The notes beneath the pieces were generated by a model that saw only the letters and a program-made list of their open reading frames with translations, ran no database searches and had not been told where the DNA came from. Shown here one piece after another: positions 1 to 9,381 of a DNA stretch of 64,000 bases. The translations under genes were made by a program, and so were the position numbers. The stretch is from Marinobacter lipolyticus. Its GTDB lineage: Bacteria; Pseudomonadota; Gammaproteobacteria; Pseudomonadales; Oleiphilaceae. Numbering within the stretch: position 1 is the first letter of the stretch; the number at the start of each line of letters is the position of its first letter. The stretch lies in the NCBI RefSeq assembly GCF_018424605.1, contig NZ_QTKT01000007.1, positions 124,001 through 188,000 on the forward strand. The letters run 5' to 3'.

Positions 1-95
1 CCAACCGCATCCAGTAACAGACGCAGGGCAAGAAGTACCACCGTCAGGTAGGCGGTGGTCATGTGCAGGTGCTTGAGAATCAGGTACGCGCTCAT
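1..95 (-). CDS. SirB-family membrane protein, N-terminal fragment
   Basis: The minus strand opens with an ATG at 95 and reads in frame to the window edge. It begins MSAYLILKHLHMTTAYLTVV and continues as a hydrophobic helix. A short N-terminus, a Leu-Lys-His motif and an immediate membrane segment are typical of the small SirB family of integral membrane proteins, whose biochemical role is unclear. The gene is divergent from nnrS. Only about 31 codons are visible, so the family call is tentative and the rest of the gene lies outside the window. Confidence 0.55.
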   Translation of the reverse strand, partial: MSAYLILKHLHMTTAYLTVVLLALRLLLDAV

Positions 96-224
96 AGGTC
101 ATTCCATTGTTAATCAAAACGATAGCCGCATTGTACGCAAAGATACCGCTTACTGGGTATGTTCTTCTCTTAAACATACATTTATTATGATTTTTATTGT
201 CACACCCTCAGTGGAGTTGCAGTC

Positions 225-1412
225 ATGCAGGCCATCCCGACCACCGAACCCGTCGCTGCCACCGCGAGTGTCGGCCAGCTTTTCGGCTACCCGTTTCGCA
301 TTTTCTTCCTGTCGATGACCTTGCTGGCGCTGCTCGCCATACCGCTCTGGGTGTTACAGGTCAGCGGCGTGGTCACCCTGCCTCTGGCGATGCCGGGGCT
401 GTTCTGGCACCAGCATGAAATGCTGTTCGGGTTTCTCTCGGCTGCCATCGCCGGCTTCCTGCTGACCGCAGTGTGCGTGTGGACGCAGACCGAGCGCACA
501 CACGGCCCGCGGCTGGTGCTGCTGTGGTCTGTGTGGCTGGCCGGCCGCCTGCTTCTTGCGCTCGGAGCGGAACTTCCGGAGTGGCTGGTACACGGCGTTA
601 ATCTTGCGTTCCTGCCACTGGTAATGATTGATGCGGGCTGGCGCATCTGGCGGGTACGACAGAAACGCCAGCTGATGATATTGGTTATCCTCGGCCTGCT
701 CTGGCTGATGCAGATCGGATTTGTAACGCGGCTCGACCCCACCTACAGCCACGGCGCGCTGATCATGGCCCTGGCGCTGATCAGCGTGATTGGCGGTCGC
801 ATTACCCCGGCTTTCACCAGCGGGTGGCTGCGACAGCAGGGGCGCGATGGCGCTGCCGTAAAAACCAATCCGGCCCTGGACATGGCCACTTTGCTCAGCA
901 TGGTTCTGTTGCTGGCCGCTCTGGTCACCGGCTGGCAGACGGCCACCGCGATGCTGGCATTGATATCATCAGGGCTGATGCTGGTGCGCCTGGCGCGCTG
1001 GAAAGGCTGGCTGGCCCGCAAGGAACCGCTGCTGTGGATTCTGCACCTGTCGATCCTGTGGGTACCGATGGCGCTGTTGCTGTTGGCCGGCTCCGTTCTC
1101 GCTGGCTGGCCCACCTCGGCCTGGACCCACGCCGCGGGCACCGGTGCGGTCGGCTGCCTGATTCTGGGGGTGATTGCTCGCGTCTCTCTTGGTCACACGG
1201 GACGCCCCCTGGCATTGCCGGGGGGCATGGTGGCCGCGTTTTTCGCCATCCATCTGGCGGCCCTGATCCGGGTGATGACAGCATTTGACGTCCTGCCCTG
1301 GCACGCCGGCATCGGCATCAGTACCCTCGTTTGGCTGCTGGCCTATGGCATGTTCCTACTCCGTTATACCCGCATTCTCGCCAGCCCCCGGCCAGACGGC
1401 CGCCCTGGCTGA
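225..1412 (+). CDS. nnrS: NnrS family heme/copper membrane protein
   Basis: A 395-residue polytopic membrane protein with about 12 hydrophobic segments. The motif WHQHEMLFGF near residues 65-74 is the histidine-rich signature of NnrS proteins, which bind heme and copper and protect against nitric oxide and nitrosative stress in denitrifiers and relatives. The ATG at 225 is preceded by GTGGAG at a good distance. The gene stands alone, divergent from the SirB-like fragment. The upstream region is AT-rich and contains only half of an FNR-type site, so I do not claim FNR or DNR control. The family call is strong; the exact role in this organism is inferred. Confidence 0.85.
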   Translation: MQAIPTTEPVAATASVGQLFGYPFRIFFLSMTLLALLAIPLWVLQVSGVVTLPLAMPGLFWHQHEMLFGFLSAAIAGFLLTAVCVWTQTERTHGPRLVLLWSVWLAGRLLLALGAELPEWLVHGVNLAFLPLVMIDAGWRIWRVRQKRQLMILVILGLLWLMQIGFVTRLDPTYSHGALIMALALISVIGGRITPAFTSGWLRQQGRDGAAVKTNPALDMATLLSMVLLLAALVTGWQTATAMLALISSGLMLVRLARWKGWLARKEPLLWILHLSILWVPMALLLLAGSVLAGWPTSAWTHAAGTGAVGCLILGVIARVSLGHTGRPLALPGGMVAAFFAIHLAALIRVMTAFDVLPWHAGIGISTLVWLLAYGMFLLRYTRILASPRPDGRPG

Positions 1413-1589
1413 CGCTCGACTCCTTTCATTTTTCCGCCCGCTTTCCACCAGCGTTCCGCACCGGAGGCGTTTGACCTCCGGCTGCAGACGCTTCTCCGGA
1501 ACAGGCAATCATCAACTAATGGTCAATAGCCAACACTGAAATTCCCGCTACAGTATAAGAAACCATTTTGTAACAGGGATAACCGCACA

Positions 1590-2111
1590 ATGCCCCCAGA
1601 ACAGTACCCGGACCACTTCGATAAAGAAGACCTGATCAAATGTGGTCATGGCCAGTTGTTTCCCGGCGCCATGCGCCTGCCCATCGACGAGATGCTGATG
1701 GTGGATCGCATCACCCACGTGGGCACCGATGACGGCCTTTACGGCAAAGGCAGCCTGGTAGCCGAACTGGATATCGATCCGGAGCTGTGGTTCTTCAAGG
1801 TGCACTTCGAAGGCGACCCGGTCATGCCCGGCTGCCTGGGGCTCGACGCCATGTGGCAGCTGGTCGGGTTCTACCTGGCCTGGACCGGCGGCGAAGGCAA
1901 GGGCCGGGCGCTGGGCGCCGGAGAAGTGAAGTTTTTTGGCCAGGTGCTGCCCACCAACAAAAAGGTGCGCTATTACCTGGACATCAAACGCCTGATCAAG
2001 CGCAAACTGACGATGGCCATTGCTGATGGCCGCATGGAAGTGGATGGCAAGGAAATCTACACCGCCAAAGACCTGCGGGTGGGTCTCTTCACCTCCACCG
2101 ATGATTTTTAG
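1590..2111 (+). CDS. fabA: 3-hydroxydecanoyl-ACP dehydratase/isomerase FabA
   Basis: A 173-residue cytoplasmic enzyme that dehydrates 3-hydroxydecanoyl-ACP and isomerises trans-2- to cis-3-decenoyl-ACP, the branch point to unsaturated fatty acids. The hot-dog fold active site is present: His72 in [10 protein letters not shown] and Asp86 in GCLGLDAMW, matching His70/Asp84 of the E. coli enzyme. Length equals the family norm (172). It is followed 11 bp later by fabB, whose ribosome-binding site overlaps the fabA stop, so the two form a translationally linked operon. The 177-bp upstream gap holds a TATAAG -10-like hexamer but no convincing FadR or FabR palindrome. Confidence 0.97.
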   Translation: MPPEQYPDHFDKEDLIKCGHGQLFPGAMRLPIDEMLMVDRITHVGTDDGLYGKGSLVAELDIDPELWFFKVHFEGDPVMPGCLGLDAMWQLVGFYLAWTGGEGKGRALGAGEVKFFGQVLPTNKKVRYYLDIKRLIKRKLTMAIADGRMEVDGKEIYTAKDLRVGLFTSTDDF

Positions 2112-2122
2112 GAGCTAACAAG

Positions 2123-3340
2123 ATGCGTCGCGTTGTCGTTACCGGCATGGGGATTGTCTCCAGCCTTGGCACCAACCAGAAAGAAGTCACCCGGTCGCTG
2201 AAAGAGTCCCGCTCGGGCATCGGTTTCAGCGAGGAGGCGAGAGATAACGGCCTTCGCAGCCACGTCTGCGGCCAGATCAACCTGGACCTCAAGGAGCTGA
2301 TTGATCGCAAACTCTGGCGCTTCATGTGCCCGGCTTCCGGCTACACCTACCTGGCCATGCTCGAGGCCATCGCGCAGGCGGGGCTGACCGATGAACACAT
2401 CAAGGCCGACACCACCGGCATTATCTTTGGCCAGGGTGGCGCTTCCACCGTCGAGCTGCTCGACTCCATTGATACCCACCGCGACCGGGGCATTCGTCGC
2501 GTCGGACCCTATCGCGTACCACGCACCATGGGCAGTGCCATCAACGCATCCATCGCCACCGGCTTCGGCATCCGCGGCATCAACTACGGTATCACCTCCG
2601 CCTGCGCCACCAGCGCTCACTCCATTGGCCATGCTGCCGACCTGATCGCCCTCGGCCGTCAGGACGTCATGTTTGCCGGCGGCGGCGAGGATATTCACTG
2701 GACCCTGAGCCTGCTGTTCGACGCCATGGGCGCGTTGTCGACCAAGTACAACGACACGCCGGAGCTGGCGTCGCGCACCTACGATGCCGACCGCGATGGC
2801 TTTGTCATTTCCGGCGGCGGGGGCGTGCTGGCACTGGAGGCACTGGAGCATGCAGAAGCCAGGGGCGCCAACATTCTCGGCGAGCTCGTCGGCTTCGGCG
2901 CCACATCCGATGGCGCCGACATGGTCGCCCCCAGCGGTGAAGGTGCGGTGCGCTGCATGAAGCAGGCGATGAAAAACCTGGACGGCGAGATCAGCTACAT
3001 CAACACCCACGGCACCAGCACACCGGCCGGGGACGTCACCGAACTGAAAGCCCTGCGGGAAACCTTCGGCGACAGGATTCCGCCCGTGAGCTCCACAAAA
3101 CCCCTGTGCGGCCATGCCCTGGGCGCCGCCGGCGTGCACGAGGCCATTTACAGTCTGATCATGCAGCGGGAGGGCTTTATCGCCCCGTCGGCCAACATCC
3201 AGACTCTGGATAAAGGCGCGGAAGGCTACCCGATTGTGCGCGAGCGCATGGACAACCAGAAGCTGGACCTGGTCATGAGCAACAGCTTCGGCTTTGGCGG
3301 CACCAACGCCACGCTGGTGTTCAAGAAGTTCGAAGGCTGA
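2123..3340 (+). CDS. fabB: 3-oxoacyl-ACP synthase I FabB
   Basis: A 405-residue condensing enzyme that elongates cis-3-decenoyl-ACP after FabA. The Cys-His-His triad is complete: Cys161 in TSACATSAH, His296 in [11 protein letters not shown] and His331 in [12 protein letters not shown]. The C-terminal [10 protein letters not shown] loop is also present. The start uses AGGAG, which overlaps the fabA stop codon. The stop codon directly abuts the stop codon of the convergent AraC-type gene, leaving no room for a terminator between them. Confidence 0.97.
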   Translation: MRRVVVTGMGIVSSLGTNQKEVTRSLKESRSGIGFSEEARDNGLRSHVCGQINLDLKELIDRKLWRFMCPASGYTYLAMLEAIAQAGLTDEHIKADTTGIIFGQGGASTVELLDSIDTHRDRGIRRVGPYRVPRTMGSAINASIATGFGIRGINYGITSACATSAHSIGHAADLIALGRQDVMFAGGGEDIHWTLSLLFDAMGALSTKYNDTPELASRTYDADRDGFVISGGGGVLALEALEHAEARGANILGELVGFGATSDGADMVAPSGEGAVRCMKQAMKNLDGEISYINTHGTSTPAGDVTELKALRETFGDRIPPVSSTKPLCGHALGAAGVHEAIYSLIMQREGFIAPSANIQTLDKGAEGYPIVRERMDNQKLDLVMSNSFGFGGTNATLVFKKFEG

Positions 3341-3697
3341 TCAGGACAGCCTGACAGAGCGATATTCAGCCGGGGAGGTACCCATCCAGCGCTTGAACGC
3401 CCGGCTGAATGCGCTCAGTTCCGAGAATCCGAGCTGCTCGGCAATCTCTACCAGCGGCTTGGTTCTGTCCTGCATGTAGGTAAGTGCCTGCTTGCGGCGC
3501 ACCTCCTCCAGCAGACGGGCAAACGTTCGCCCCTCACGACGCAGTTTCTTATGCAGCGTATAGCGGCTCATATGCAGCTGGGACGCCACCACCTCAACAC
3601 CCACCTTGCCCCGGGCAAGTTGGTTACTGATTAGCGAGCTCACCCTCATACTCAATGTCGCCCTCGCCACCTCTGCCTCAAGAGGCTTCGATGCCAT
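3341..3697 (-). CDS. stand-alone AraC-type DNA-binding domain protein
   Basis: A 118-residue protein consisting almost only of the double helix-turn-helix domain of the AraC/XylS family. The first helix pair is near VEVVASQLHMSRYTLHKKLR and the second near LVEIAEQLGFSELSAFSRAF, ending with the characteristic WMGTSPAEYR. There is no ligand-binding or dimerisation domain. I start at 3697 because a perfect AGGAGG lies 8 nt upstream; a longer reading to 3754 lacks such a site. That start argues for a real short gene rather than a truncated one. It may regulate fabAB or suf, which flank it, but that is only positional inference. Confidence 0.8.
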   Translation of the reverse strand: MASKPLEAEVARATLSMRVSSLISNQLARGKVGVEVVASQLHMSRYTLHKKLRREGRTFARLLEEVRRKQALTYMQDRTKPLVEIAEQLGFSELSAFSRAFKRWMGTSPAEYRSVRLS

Positions 3698-3907
3698 GCG
3701 TTGTACCTCCTGAACCGGGCTCGTGGCCCAATAAGCCAAAGAAACAGCGTACACATGTTAGCCGAAAACATTCAATACGACCTTTGCGCAGGATCAAATG
3801 AACATCGTCTAATTGCAAAGCATAGGCCACGCCGGTTGCATTGAGGTTGCAGCGCCCTTAGTGCCCCATGGGTCGATTAAGGTATAATCACCGCCGCGCA
3901 CAATTTA

Positions 3908-3940
3908 ATACCTGACTATTTTACTCTGGTATTGTATAAT
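3908..3940 (+). promoter_or_regulatory. suf promoter overlapped by a type-1 IscR-like site
   Basis: A -35 CTGACT (3912-3917) and a perfect -10 TATAAT (3935-3940) are separated by 17 bp. Across the -35 and spacer lies a 25-bp imperfect palindrome: ATACCTGACT (3908-3917), ATTTT, ACTCTGGTAT (3923-3932). Against the E. coli type-1 IscR consensus (left half ATAsyyGACT, right half AGTCrrsTAT) I count two mismatches in 25, at positions 17 and 20. Overlap with the -35 is the layout used for IscR repression at the E. coli isc promoter. No other good operator is visible. Confidence 0.72.
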
Positions 3941-4149
3941 CGCTCGCCAGAAGCATCGGATTCAGCCCGCCTGAACAACCACCGGGCACCAGAAATCCGA
4001 CATCCAAAAAGCGATTGCAGGGCGTACTCACTGGATGAGCGACCACTGCAACACCCGAACCGATGACATCCGCCCGGCGCATCCGAAGCGACGGAGCCGG
4101 CGACACCAAGGGCCTCGGGCCCACGATGAGAGAATACGGAGCGACGATC
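3941..4149 (+). promoter_or_regulatory. long 5' leader of the suf operon
   Basis: About 200 nt separate the predicted start site from the sufB ATG, and the whole gap from the AraC-type gene to sufB is about 450 bp. No iscR or sufR reading frame is present. The leader carries an ATG at 4035 opening a 43-codon frame that runs past the sufB start to TAA at 4164-4166, in a different frame from sufB. It has no clear ribosome-binding site. I see no riboswitch or terminator structure I could name. Upstream of the promoter (3698-3907) there is only a second isolated TATAAT at 3883. Confidence 0.45.
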
Positions 4150-5598
4150 ATGGCGACCACCGATAAAGAGGTGAACGAGCTGATCAAACGGGAATACGAA
4201 CACGGTTTCGTGACTGAAATCGAATCCGACACGTTCGAACCCGGCCTGAACGAAGACGTAATCGCCCGCCTTTCTGCGATCAAGAAAGAGCCGCAGTGGA
4301 TGCTGGACTGGCGCCTGAAAGCCTATCGTCGCTGGCTTGAAATGGACGAGCCCGACTGGGCCCACGTTGGCTATCCCAAGGTGGATTACAACTCCATTTC
4401 CTACTATTCCGCGCCCAAGCGCAAAGAAGACATGCCCCAGAGCCTCGATGAAGTGGACCCTGAGCTGCTGAAAACCTACGAGAAGCTGGGCATTCCGCTG
4501 CACGAGCGCGAAAAGCTGGCGGGCGTGGCCGTTGACGCGGTGTTCGACTCTGTTTCTGTGGCAACCACCTTCAAGGAACCGCTGGCCAAGGCCGGCGTGA
4601 TTTTCTGCTCCATATCCGAAGCCATCCAGGATTATCCGGAACTGGTGCAGAAATACCTGGGCACCGTGGTGCCCCACGGCGACAACTTCTTCGCCGCCCT
4701 GAACTCCGCAGTGTTCTCCGACGGCACCTTTGTGTATGTGCCCAAGGGCGTGCGCTGCCCGATGGAGCTGTCCACCTACTTCCGTATCAACGCCGCCAAC
4801 ACTGGTCAGTTCGAGCGCACTCTGATCATCGCTGAGGACAGCAGCTACGTCAGCTACCTGGAAGGCTGCACCGCGCCGATGCGCGATGAGAATCAGCTAC
4901 ATGCGGCGGTGGTCGAGCTGGTGGCGCTGGACGACGCCCAGATCAAATATTCCACCGTGCAGAACTGGTATCCGGGCGATGAAAACGGCAAGGGTGGCAT
5001 TTTCAACTTTGTTACCAAACGCGGCGCCTGCATTGGCAAGAATTCCAAGATCTCCTGGACCCAGGTGGAAACCGGTTCCGCGGTCACCTGGAAATACCCG
5101 AGCTGCGTGCTGCGGGGCGACAACAGCGTAGGCGAGTTTTATTCCGTGGCGCTGACCAACAATTTCCAGCAGGCTGACACCGGCACCAAGATGGTTCACC
5201 TGGGCAAGAATACCTCCAGCACCATCATCTCCAAGGGTATCTCGGCGGGTAAGAGCTCCAACGCCTACCGCGGGCTGGTGAAGTTCGGCCCCGGCGCGGA
5301 AGGTGCCCGCAACTTCACCCAGTGCGATTCGCTGCTGATCGGTGATCGCTGCGGCGCCCACACCTTCCCGTACATCGAGAGCAAGAATAAGTCCGCCATC
5401 GTCGAGCACGAGGCCACCACCTCCAAGGTCAGCGATGAGCAGATGTTCCTTTGCCGCCAGCGCGGCATCGAGCCGGAACAGGCGGTGTCGATGATCGTGA
5501 ACGGCTTCTGCAAGGAAGTCTTCAAGGAGCTGCCGATGGAATTTGCCGTGGAAGCCGGCAAGCTGCTGGAAGTCAGCCTCGAAGGCTCCGTTGGTTAA
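4150..5598 (+). CDS. sufB: Fe-S cluster assembly scaffold subunit SufB
   Basis: SufB is the cluster-building subunit of the SufBC2D scaffold. The protein is 482 residues from this start (E. coli 495) and begins [20 protein letters not shown]. It carries the SufB-typical blocks [15 protein letters not shown] and [13 protein letters not shown] and ends in the SufBD beta-helix core with a conserved FLCRQRGI. I prefer ATG 4150, with GGAG 8 nt upstream, over the longer frame from 4063, whose extra residues are Arg-rich and unlike the family. First gene of the suf operon; receives sulfur via SufS-SufE and is driven by SufC. Confidence 0.95.
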   Translation: MATTDKEVNELIKREYEHGFVTEIESDTFEPGLNEDVIARLSAIKKEPQWMLDWRLKAYRRWLEMDEPDWAHVGYPKVDYNSISYYSAPKRKEDMPQSLDEVDPELLKTYEKLGIPLHEREKLAGVAVDAVFDSVSVATTFKEPLAKAGVIFCSISEAIQDYPELVQKYLGTVVPHGDNFFAALNSAVFSDGTFVYVPKGVRCPMELSTYFRINAANTGQFERTLIIAEDSSYVSYLEGCTAPMRDENQLHAAVVELVALDDAQIKYSTVQNWYPGDENGKGGIFNFVTKRGACIGKNSKISWTQVETGSAVTWKYPSCVLRGDNSVGEFYSVALTNNFQQADTGTKMVHLGKNTSSTIISKGISAGKSSNAYRGLVKFGPGAEGARNFTQCDSLLIGDRCGAHTFPYIESKNKSAIVEHEATTSKVSDEQMFLCRQRGIEPEQAVSMIVNGFCKEVFKELPMEFAVEAGKLLEVSLEGSVG

Positions 5599-5646
5599 AC
5601 GCGGACAACCGAATTCATACTGTTTAAAGAAGAGAGAACCCGACAA

Positions 5647-6417
5647 ATGCTCAGCATCAAGAACCTGCACGCCTCCGTCGAGGGCAAAGAAATCCTCAAG
5701 GGCATCAACCTGGAGATCAAGGCCGGGGAAGTTCACGCCATCATGGGCCCCAACGGCTCCGGCAAGAGCACCCTGTCCCAGGTACTGGCGGGCAACGAGG
5801 CATTTGAGGTAACCGAGGGTGAAGTCACCCTGAACGGCGAGAACCTGCTGGAACTGGAAACCGAAGAGCGCGCCCGCGAAGGCATCTTCCTGGCGTTTCA
5901 GTACCCGGTGGAGATCCCCGGCGTCAGCAATCTGCAGTTCCTGCGCACCGCGGTGAATGCCATGCGTCAGCACAAGGGCGAAGGTGAAATGAACGCGGCG
6001 GAATTCATGAAGTTGGCGAAAGAGGTGTCCAAGCAGGTGGATCTGGACCCGGCGTTCCTCAAGCGCGGCGTCAACGAAGGCTTCTCCGGCGGCGAGAAGA
6101 AGCGTAACGAGATCATGCAGGCACTGCTGCTTCAACCAAAGCTGGCGATTCTGGACGAAACCGACTCCGGCCTCGACATCGACGCCCTGCAGGTGGTGTC
6201 CAACGGCGTGAACGCGCTGCGGGCCGAAGATCGCGCCATTTTGATGGTGACCCACTACCAGCGCCTGCTGAACCACATTGTGCCGGACTACGTGCACGTG
6301 CTGGCCGGCGGCAAGATCGTCAAATCCGGCGGCCGTGAGCTGGCCCTTGAGCTGGAAGAGCGCGGTTACGGCTGGCTCGGCATCAAAGACGAAGAAGCAG
6401 CCAACTCAGCCAACTGA
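5647..6417 (+). CDS. sufC: Fe-S assembly ATPase SufC
   Basis: A 256-residue ABC-type ATPase that drives conformational change of SufB and SufD during cluster assembly. Walker A GPNGSGKST is at residues 34-42. The SufC-type signature FSGGEKKRNEI is near 146-156, and Walker B LAILDETDSGLD follows. The Asp-Glu-Thr-Asp variant, in place of Asp-Glu-Pro-Thr of transporters, is diagnostic of SufC. A 48-bp gap separates it from sufB and an 11-bp gap from sufD. Confidence 0.96.
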   Translation: MLSIKNLHASVEGKEILKGINLEIKAGEVHAIMGPNGSGKSTLSQVLAGNEAFEVTEGEVTLNGENLLELETEERAREGIFLAFQYPVEIPGVSNLQFLRTAVNAMRQHKGEGEMNAAEFMKLAKEVSKQVDLDPAFLKRGVNEGFSGGEKKRNEIMQALLLQPKLAILDETDSGLDIDALQVVSNGVNALRAEDRAILMVTHYQRLLNHIVPDYVHVLAGGKIVKSGGRELALELEERGYGWLGIKDEEAANSAN

Positions 6418-6428
6418 GGGAGAGCGGA

Positions 6429-7715
6429 ATGAAACCAGCACCAACTTTATCCGCCGCGTTCCTTCACCCGGCCGGGCAATTACTGCCTGAGCCGTTGCTG
6501 GCGCTGCGTAAACAACGGGGTACGGCGTTGGTGGATATGCCACTGCCCACTCGCAAAACTGAAAACTGGAAATACTCCAGCAAGTACCTGAAGCTCACGG
6601 ACGACATGGCCATTTCGCTGCCTGCCGACGGCAAGTCCGGCAGCAGCCTCGCGGTACCGGGCTACAGGGTGGTATTTCTCAACGGCGTCATGATGCCGGA
6701 AGCCAGTGATTATCCGGACCTCAACGGCATCACCATCGAGCGCTTCGGCGATCTCGACGACGACACCGCCGCTACCCTCGCCGACCGCATGGACAGCACG
6801 CTCGACAACAACGCCGTGCAAATGGCCCGCCTGAATTCCGCGCGCTTCGAGGACGGCCTGCTGATCCGCCTGGCACCGGATGCCGTGCTGGACCAGCCGC
6901 TGTTCATCGTTCATGAAGTCACCGCCGACGCCAGCGGCTCGGCGTATCCGCGCATCTTTGTAGAGGCCGGGCGCCACAGCCAGATCACCCTGGTGGAGGA
7001 ATACATCTCCAGCGGCGGCGAATCGGTCATGGTTAACACCGTAACCGAGTTCACCCTGGCCGATGGCGCCAATGTGACCAGCATCCGCCTCAACACCGAG
7101 GGCGACAATGTGCAGCACATCGGCGCTACCGGCGTCCGCCAGCAGCGCAGCTCCCGTTTCGAGAGCCATTGTGTCGGCTTTGGCGGGCCGCTGCGTCGGC
7201 ACGATCTGCAGGTGCGCCTGGAAGGCGAAGGAGCCGAGTGCAAGCTCAATGGCGTGGTGGTCACCCAGGGCAAGCAGCATTACGACAACCACACCACCAT
7301 CGAACACGTCGCCGCCCACTGCAACAGCGAGGAAACCTACCGCAACATTGCAGCGGATCAGTCCCACGCCGTGTTCAATGGCCGCATCCACATTCATCAG
7401 GATGCCCAGAAGTCCAACGCGGACATGAACAACAAGAACCTGCTGCTGTCCAATGGAGCAGAGATCGACACCAAGCCGGAGCTGGAAATTTACGCCGATG
7501 ACGTCAAGTGTGCCCACGGCGCCACCATCGGCCAGCTCGACGAGGTTTCGTTGTTCTATCTGGTATCCCGTGGTATCGGCCGGCGGGAAGCGAATGTGCT
7601 GCTGACCATGGCCTTTATCAATGAACTGGTAGAGCAGATACCGGTGGAACAGGTGCGGGAGACCGCCCATAGCCGGCTGAACCAGTTCTTCGACCAGACC
7701 TTCGAGGGGGCGTAA
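6429..7715 (+). CDS. sufD: Fe-S cluster assembly subunit SufD
   Basis: A 428-residue partner of SufB (E. coli SufD 423) in the SufBC2D scaffold, thought to help iron entry. It contains the family block ENWKYSSKYLK near the N-terminus and the SufBD core with NNKNLLLSNGAEIDTKPELEI and ADDVKCAHGATIGQ, including the conserved Cys and His of the C-terminal part. Nearest neighbours sufC and sufS are 11 and 6 bp away, so translation is probably coupled. Confidence 0.95.
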   Translation: MKPAPTLSAAFLHPAGQLLPEPLLALRKQRGTALVDMPLPTRKTENWKYSSKYLKLTDDMAISLPADGKSGSSLAVPGYRVVFLNGVMMPEASDYPDLNGITIERFGDLDDDTAATLADRMDSTLDNNAVQMARLNSARFEDGLLIRLAPDAVLDQPLFIVHEVTADASGSAYPRIFVEAGRHSQITLVEEYISSGGESVMVNTVTEFTLADGANVTSIRLNTEGDNVQHIGATGVRQQRSSRFESHCVGFGGPLRRHDLQVRLEGEGAECKLNGVVVTQGKQHYDNHTTIEHVAAHCNSEETYRNIAADQSHAVFNGRIHIHQDAQKSNADMNNKNLLLSNGAEIDTKPELEIYADDVKCAHGATIGQLDEVSLFYLVSRGIGRREANVLLTMAFINELVEQIPVEQVRETAHSRLNQFFDQTFEGA

Positions 7716-7721
7716 GCGGTT

Positions 7722-8975
7722 ATGACCGATCTGTCCGTGGCAAGAACAGCGCAGCAGTCCGCGTTTGACGTGGACGCCATTCGCCGGGACTTTCCAATCC
7801 TGTCGCAGCAGGTCAACGGCAAGCCGCTGGTGTACCTGGATAATGGCGCTTCCGCCCAGAAGCCGGTGGCGGTGCTGAATGCCATGGATCGCTATTACCG
7901 GGAAATGCACTCCAATGTGCACCGGGGCGCCCACACCCTGGGCGACCGGGCAACGGCCGCGTTTGAAGGTGCTCGGGAAACCGTCCGTGACTTCCTGAAC
8001 GCCGGCAGCACCCGGGAGATCATCTGGACCCGCGGTACCACCGAAGCCATTAACCTGGTGGCCAATGGCCTCGCGCCACGGCTGAAAGCCGGCGACGAGA
8101 TCCTGGTCAGCCACATGGAACACCACGCCAACATCGTGCCCTGGCAGATGATTGCCGAGCGCACCGGCGCAAAAGTGGTGCCCATTCAGGTGACGCCGGA
8201 AGGCGAGCTGGATCTGGACTCCTTCAACAGCCTGCTCAACGAGCGCACCCGCATTCTGGCCATCACCCACGTGTCGAACGTGCTGGGCACGGTAAACCCG
8301 GTCGCCCCGCTGATTGAACAGGCGAAAGCCCGTGGCGTGCTGACCCTGCTGGATGGTGCCCAGGCGGTGCCCCATTACCGCCCGGATGTGCAGGCGCTGG
8401 GCTGTGATTTTTACGTGTTCTCGTCCCACAAACTGTTCGGACCGACCGGCATCGGCGTGCTCTACGGCAAGGCGCAGCTGTTGGAAGAGATGCCGCCGTA
8501 CCAGGGTGGTGGCGAAATGATCGAGCGGGTGTCGTTCGACCGCACCACCTGGAACACCCTGCCCTACAAGTTCGAAGCGGGCACCCCGGCGATTGCCGAA
8601 GCCGTTGGCCTGGGCGCCGCGATTGAGTACCTCGGCCGCCTCAACCGGCCCGCGATGGAAGCGGCAGAAGCCGCCCTGCTGGCTCGTGCCAACGAACTGG
8701 TGGCCACCGTCCCGGGCATGGAGGTGATCGGCACCGCGAAACACAAAGTGCCGGTGATGTCCTTTAAAATTGCCGGCCTGCACCCCAGCGATATTGGTAC
8801 GTTGCTGGATCAGCAGGGCATCGCTATTCGCACCGGCCACCACTGCGCCATGCCGTTAATGGATTTCTACGGAGTTCCCGGTACTGCCCGGGCCTCCTTT
8901 GCGTTTTACAATACGCTGGACGAGGTGGACCAGTTGTTCACCGCACTGCAGAAAGTCCAGCGCCTGTTTGCCTGA
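7722..8975 (+). CDS. sufS: cysteine desulfurase SufS
   Basis: A 417-residue PLP-dependent group II cysteine desulfurase that removes sulfur from cysteine as a persulfide and hands it to SufE. The PLP lysine is Lys237 in SSHKLFGPTG and the catalytic cysteine is Cys376 in RTGHHCAMP, which has the short loop of the SufS class rather than the long IscS loop. It sits 6 bp after sufD. The SufE partner is encoded three genes later in the same operon. Confidence 0.96.
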   Translation: MTDLSVARTAQQSAFDVDAIRRDFPILSQQVNGKPLVYLDNGASAQKPVAVLNAMDRYYREMHSNVHRGAHTLGDRATAAFEGARETVRDFLNAGSTREIIWTRGTTEAINLVANGLAPRLKAGDEILVSHMEHHANIVPWQMIAERTGAKVVPIQVTPEGELDLDSFNSLLNERTRILAITHVSNVLGTVNPVAPLIEQAKARGVLTLLDGAQAVPHYRPDVQALGCDFYVFSSHKLFGPTGIGVLYGKAQLLEEMPPYQGGGEMIERVSFDRTTWNTLPYKFEAGTPAIAEAVGLGAAIEYLGRLNRPAMEAAEAALLARANELVATVPGMEVIGTAKHKVPVMSFKIAGLHPSDIGTLLDQQGIAIRTGHHCAMPLMDFYGVPGTARASFAFYNTLDEVDQLFTALQKVQRLFA

Positions 8976-8988
8976 TGGAGGTGGAATA

Positions 8989-9342
8989 ATGACAGCCGAA
9001 GTCTTCACCCCGACCGTCGCCGTCACCATGACGCCCAGCGCGGTCAGACACGTGCGCAAACAACTGGACAAGAAGCCGGAGGCCAAAGGTATCCGGCTCG
9101 CCATCCGTAAAAGTGGCTGCTCCGGTTTCAAGTATGAAACCCAGTGGGTCGAGGAAGTCGCCACTGACGACAAGGTGTTTCACATTGATGGCGTCGACGT
9201 GTTCGTGAAAGAGGAACACCTGCCACTGGTGAACGGGATCGAGATTGATTTCGTCACCGAAGGCGTGAACTCCATGTTCCAGTTCCGTAATCCCAACGCC
9301 ACCGCCGAGTGCGGATGCGGTGAGAGCTTCACCGTCGCGTAA
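8989..9342 (+). CDS. sufA: A-type Fe-S carrier SufA
   Basis: A 117-residue A-type carrier that takes clusters from SufBCD to client enzymes. The three cluster ligands are visible: Cys44 in KSGCSGFKY, and Cys108 and Cys110 in ECGCGESF. The ATG at 8989 is preceded by GGAGGTGG; longer upstream readings overlap sufS and are not supported. It could equally be called IscA- or ErpA-like by sequence alone, but its place inside the suf operon decides for SufA. Confidence 0.92.
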   Translation: MTAEVFTPTVAVTMTPSAVRHVRKQLDKKPEAKGIRLAIRKSGCSGFKYETQWVEEVATDDKVFHIDGVDVFVKEEHLPLVNGIEIDFVTEGVNSMFQFRNPNATAECGCGESFTVA

Positions 9343-9381
9343 TCCGACGTCACAGATCAAAACAGCGAGGCCAGTACAGGC

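Noticed and set aside
103..118. FNR/DNR box before nnrS
   Set aside because: Only one half (ATCAA) fits; the other half and the 4-bp spacing do not match.
6480..8843. Large minus-strand frame opposite sufD/sufS
   Set aside because: It is a long antisense shadow of high-GC genes with no ribosome-binding site and no recognisable family.
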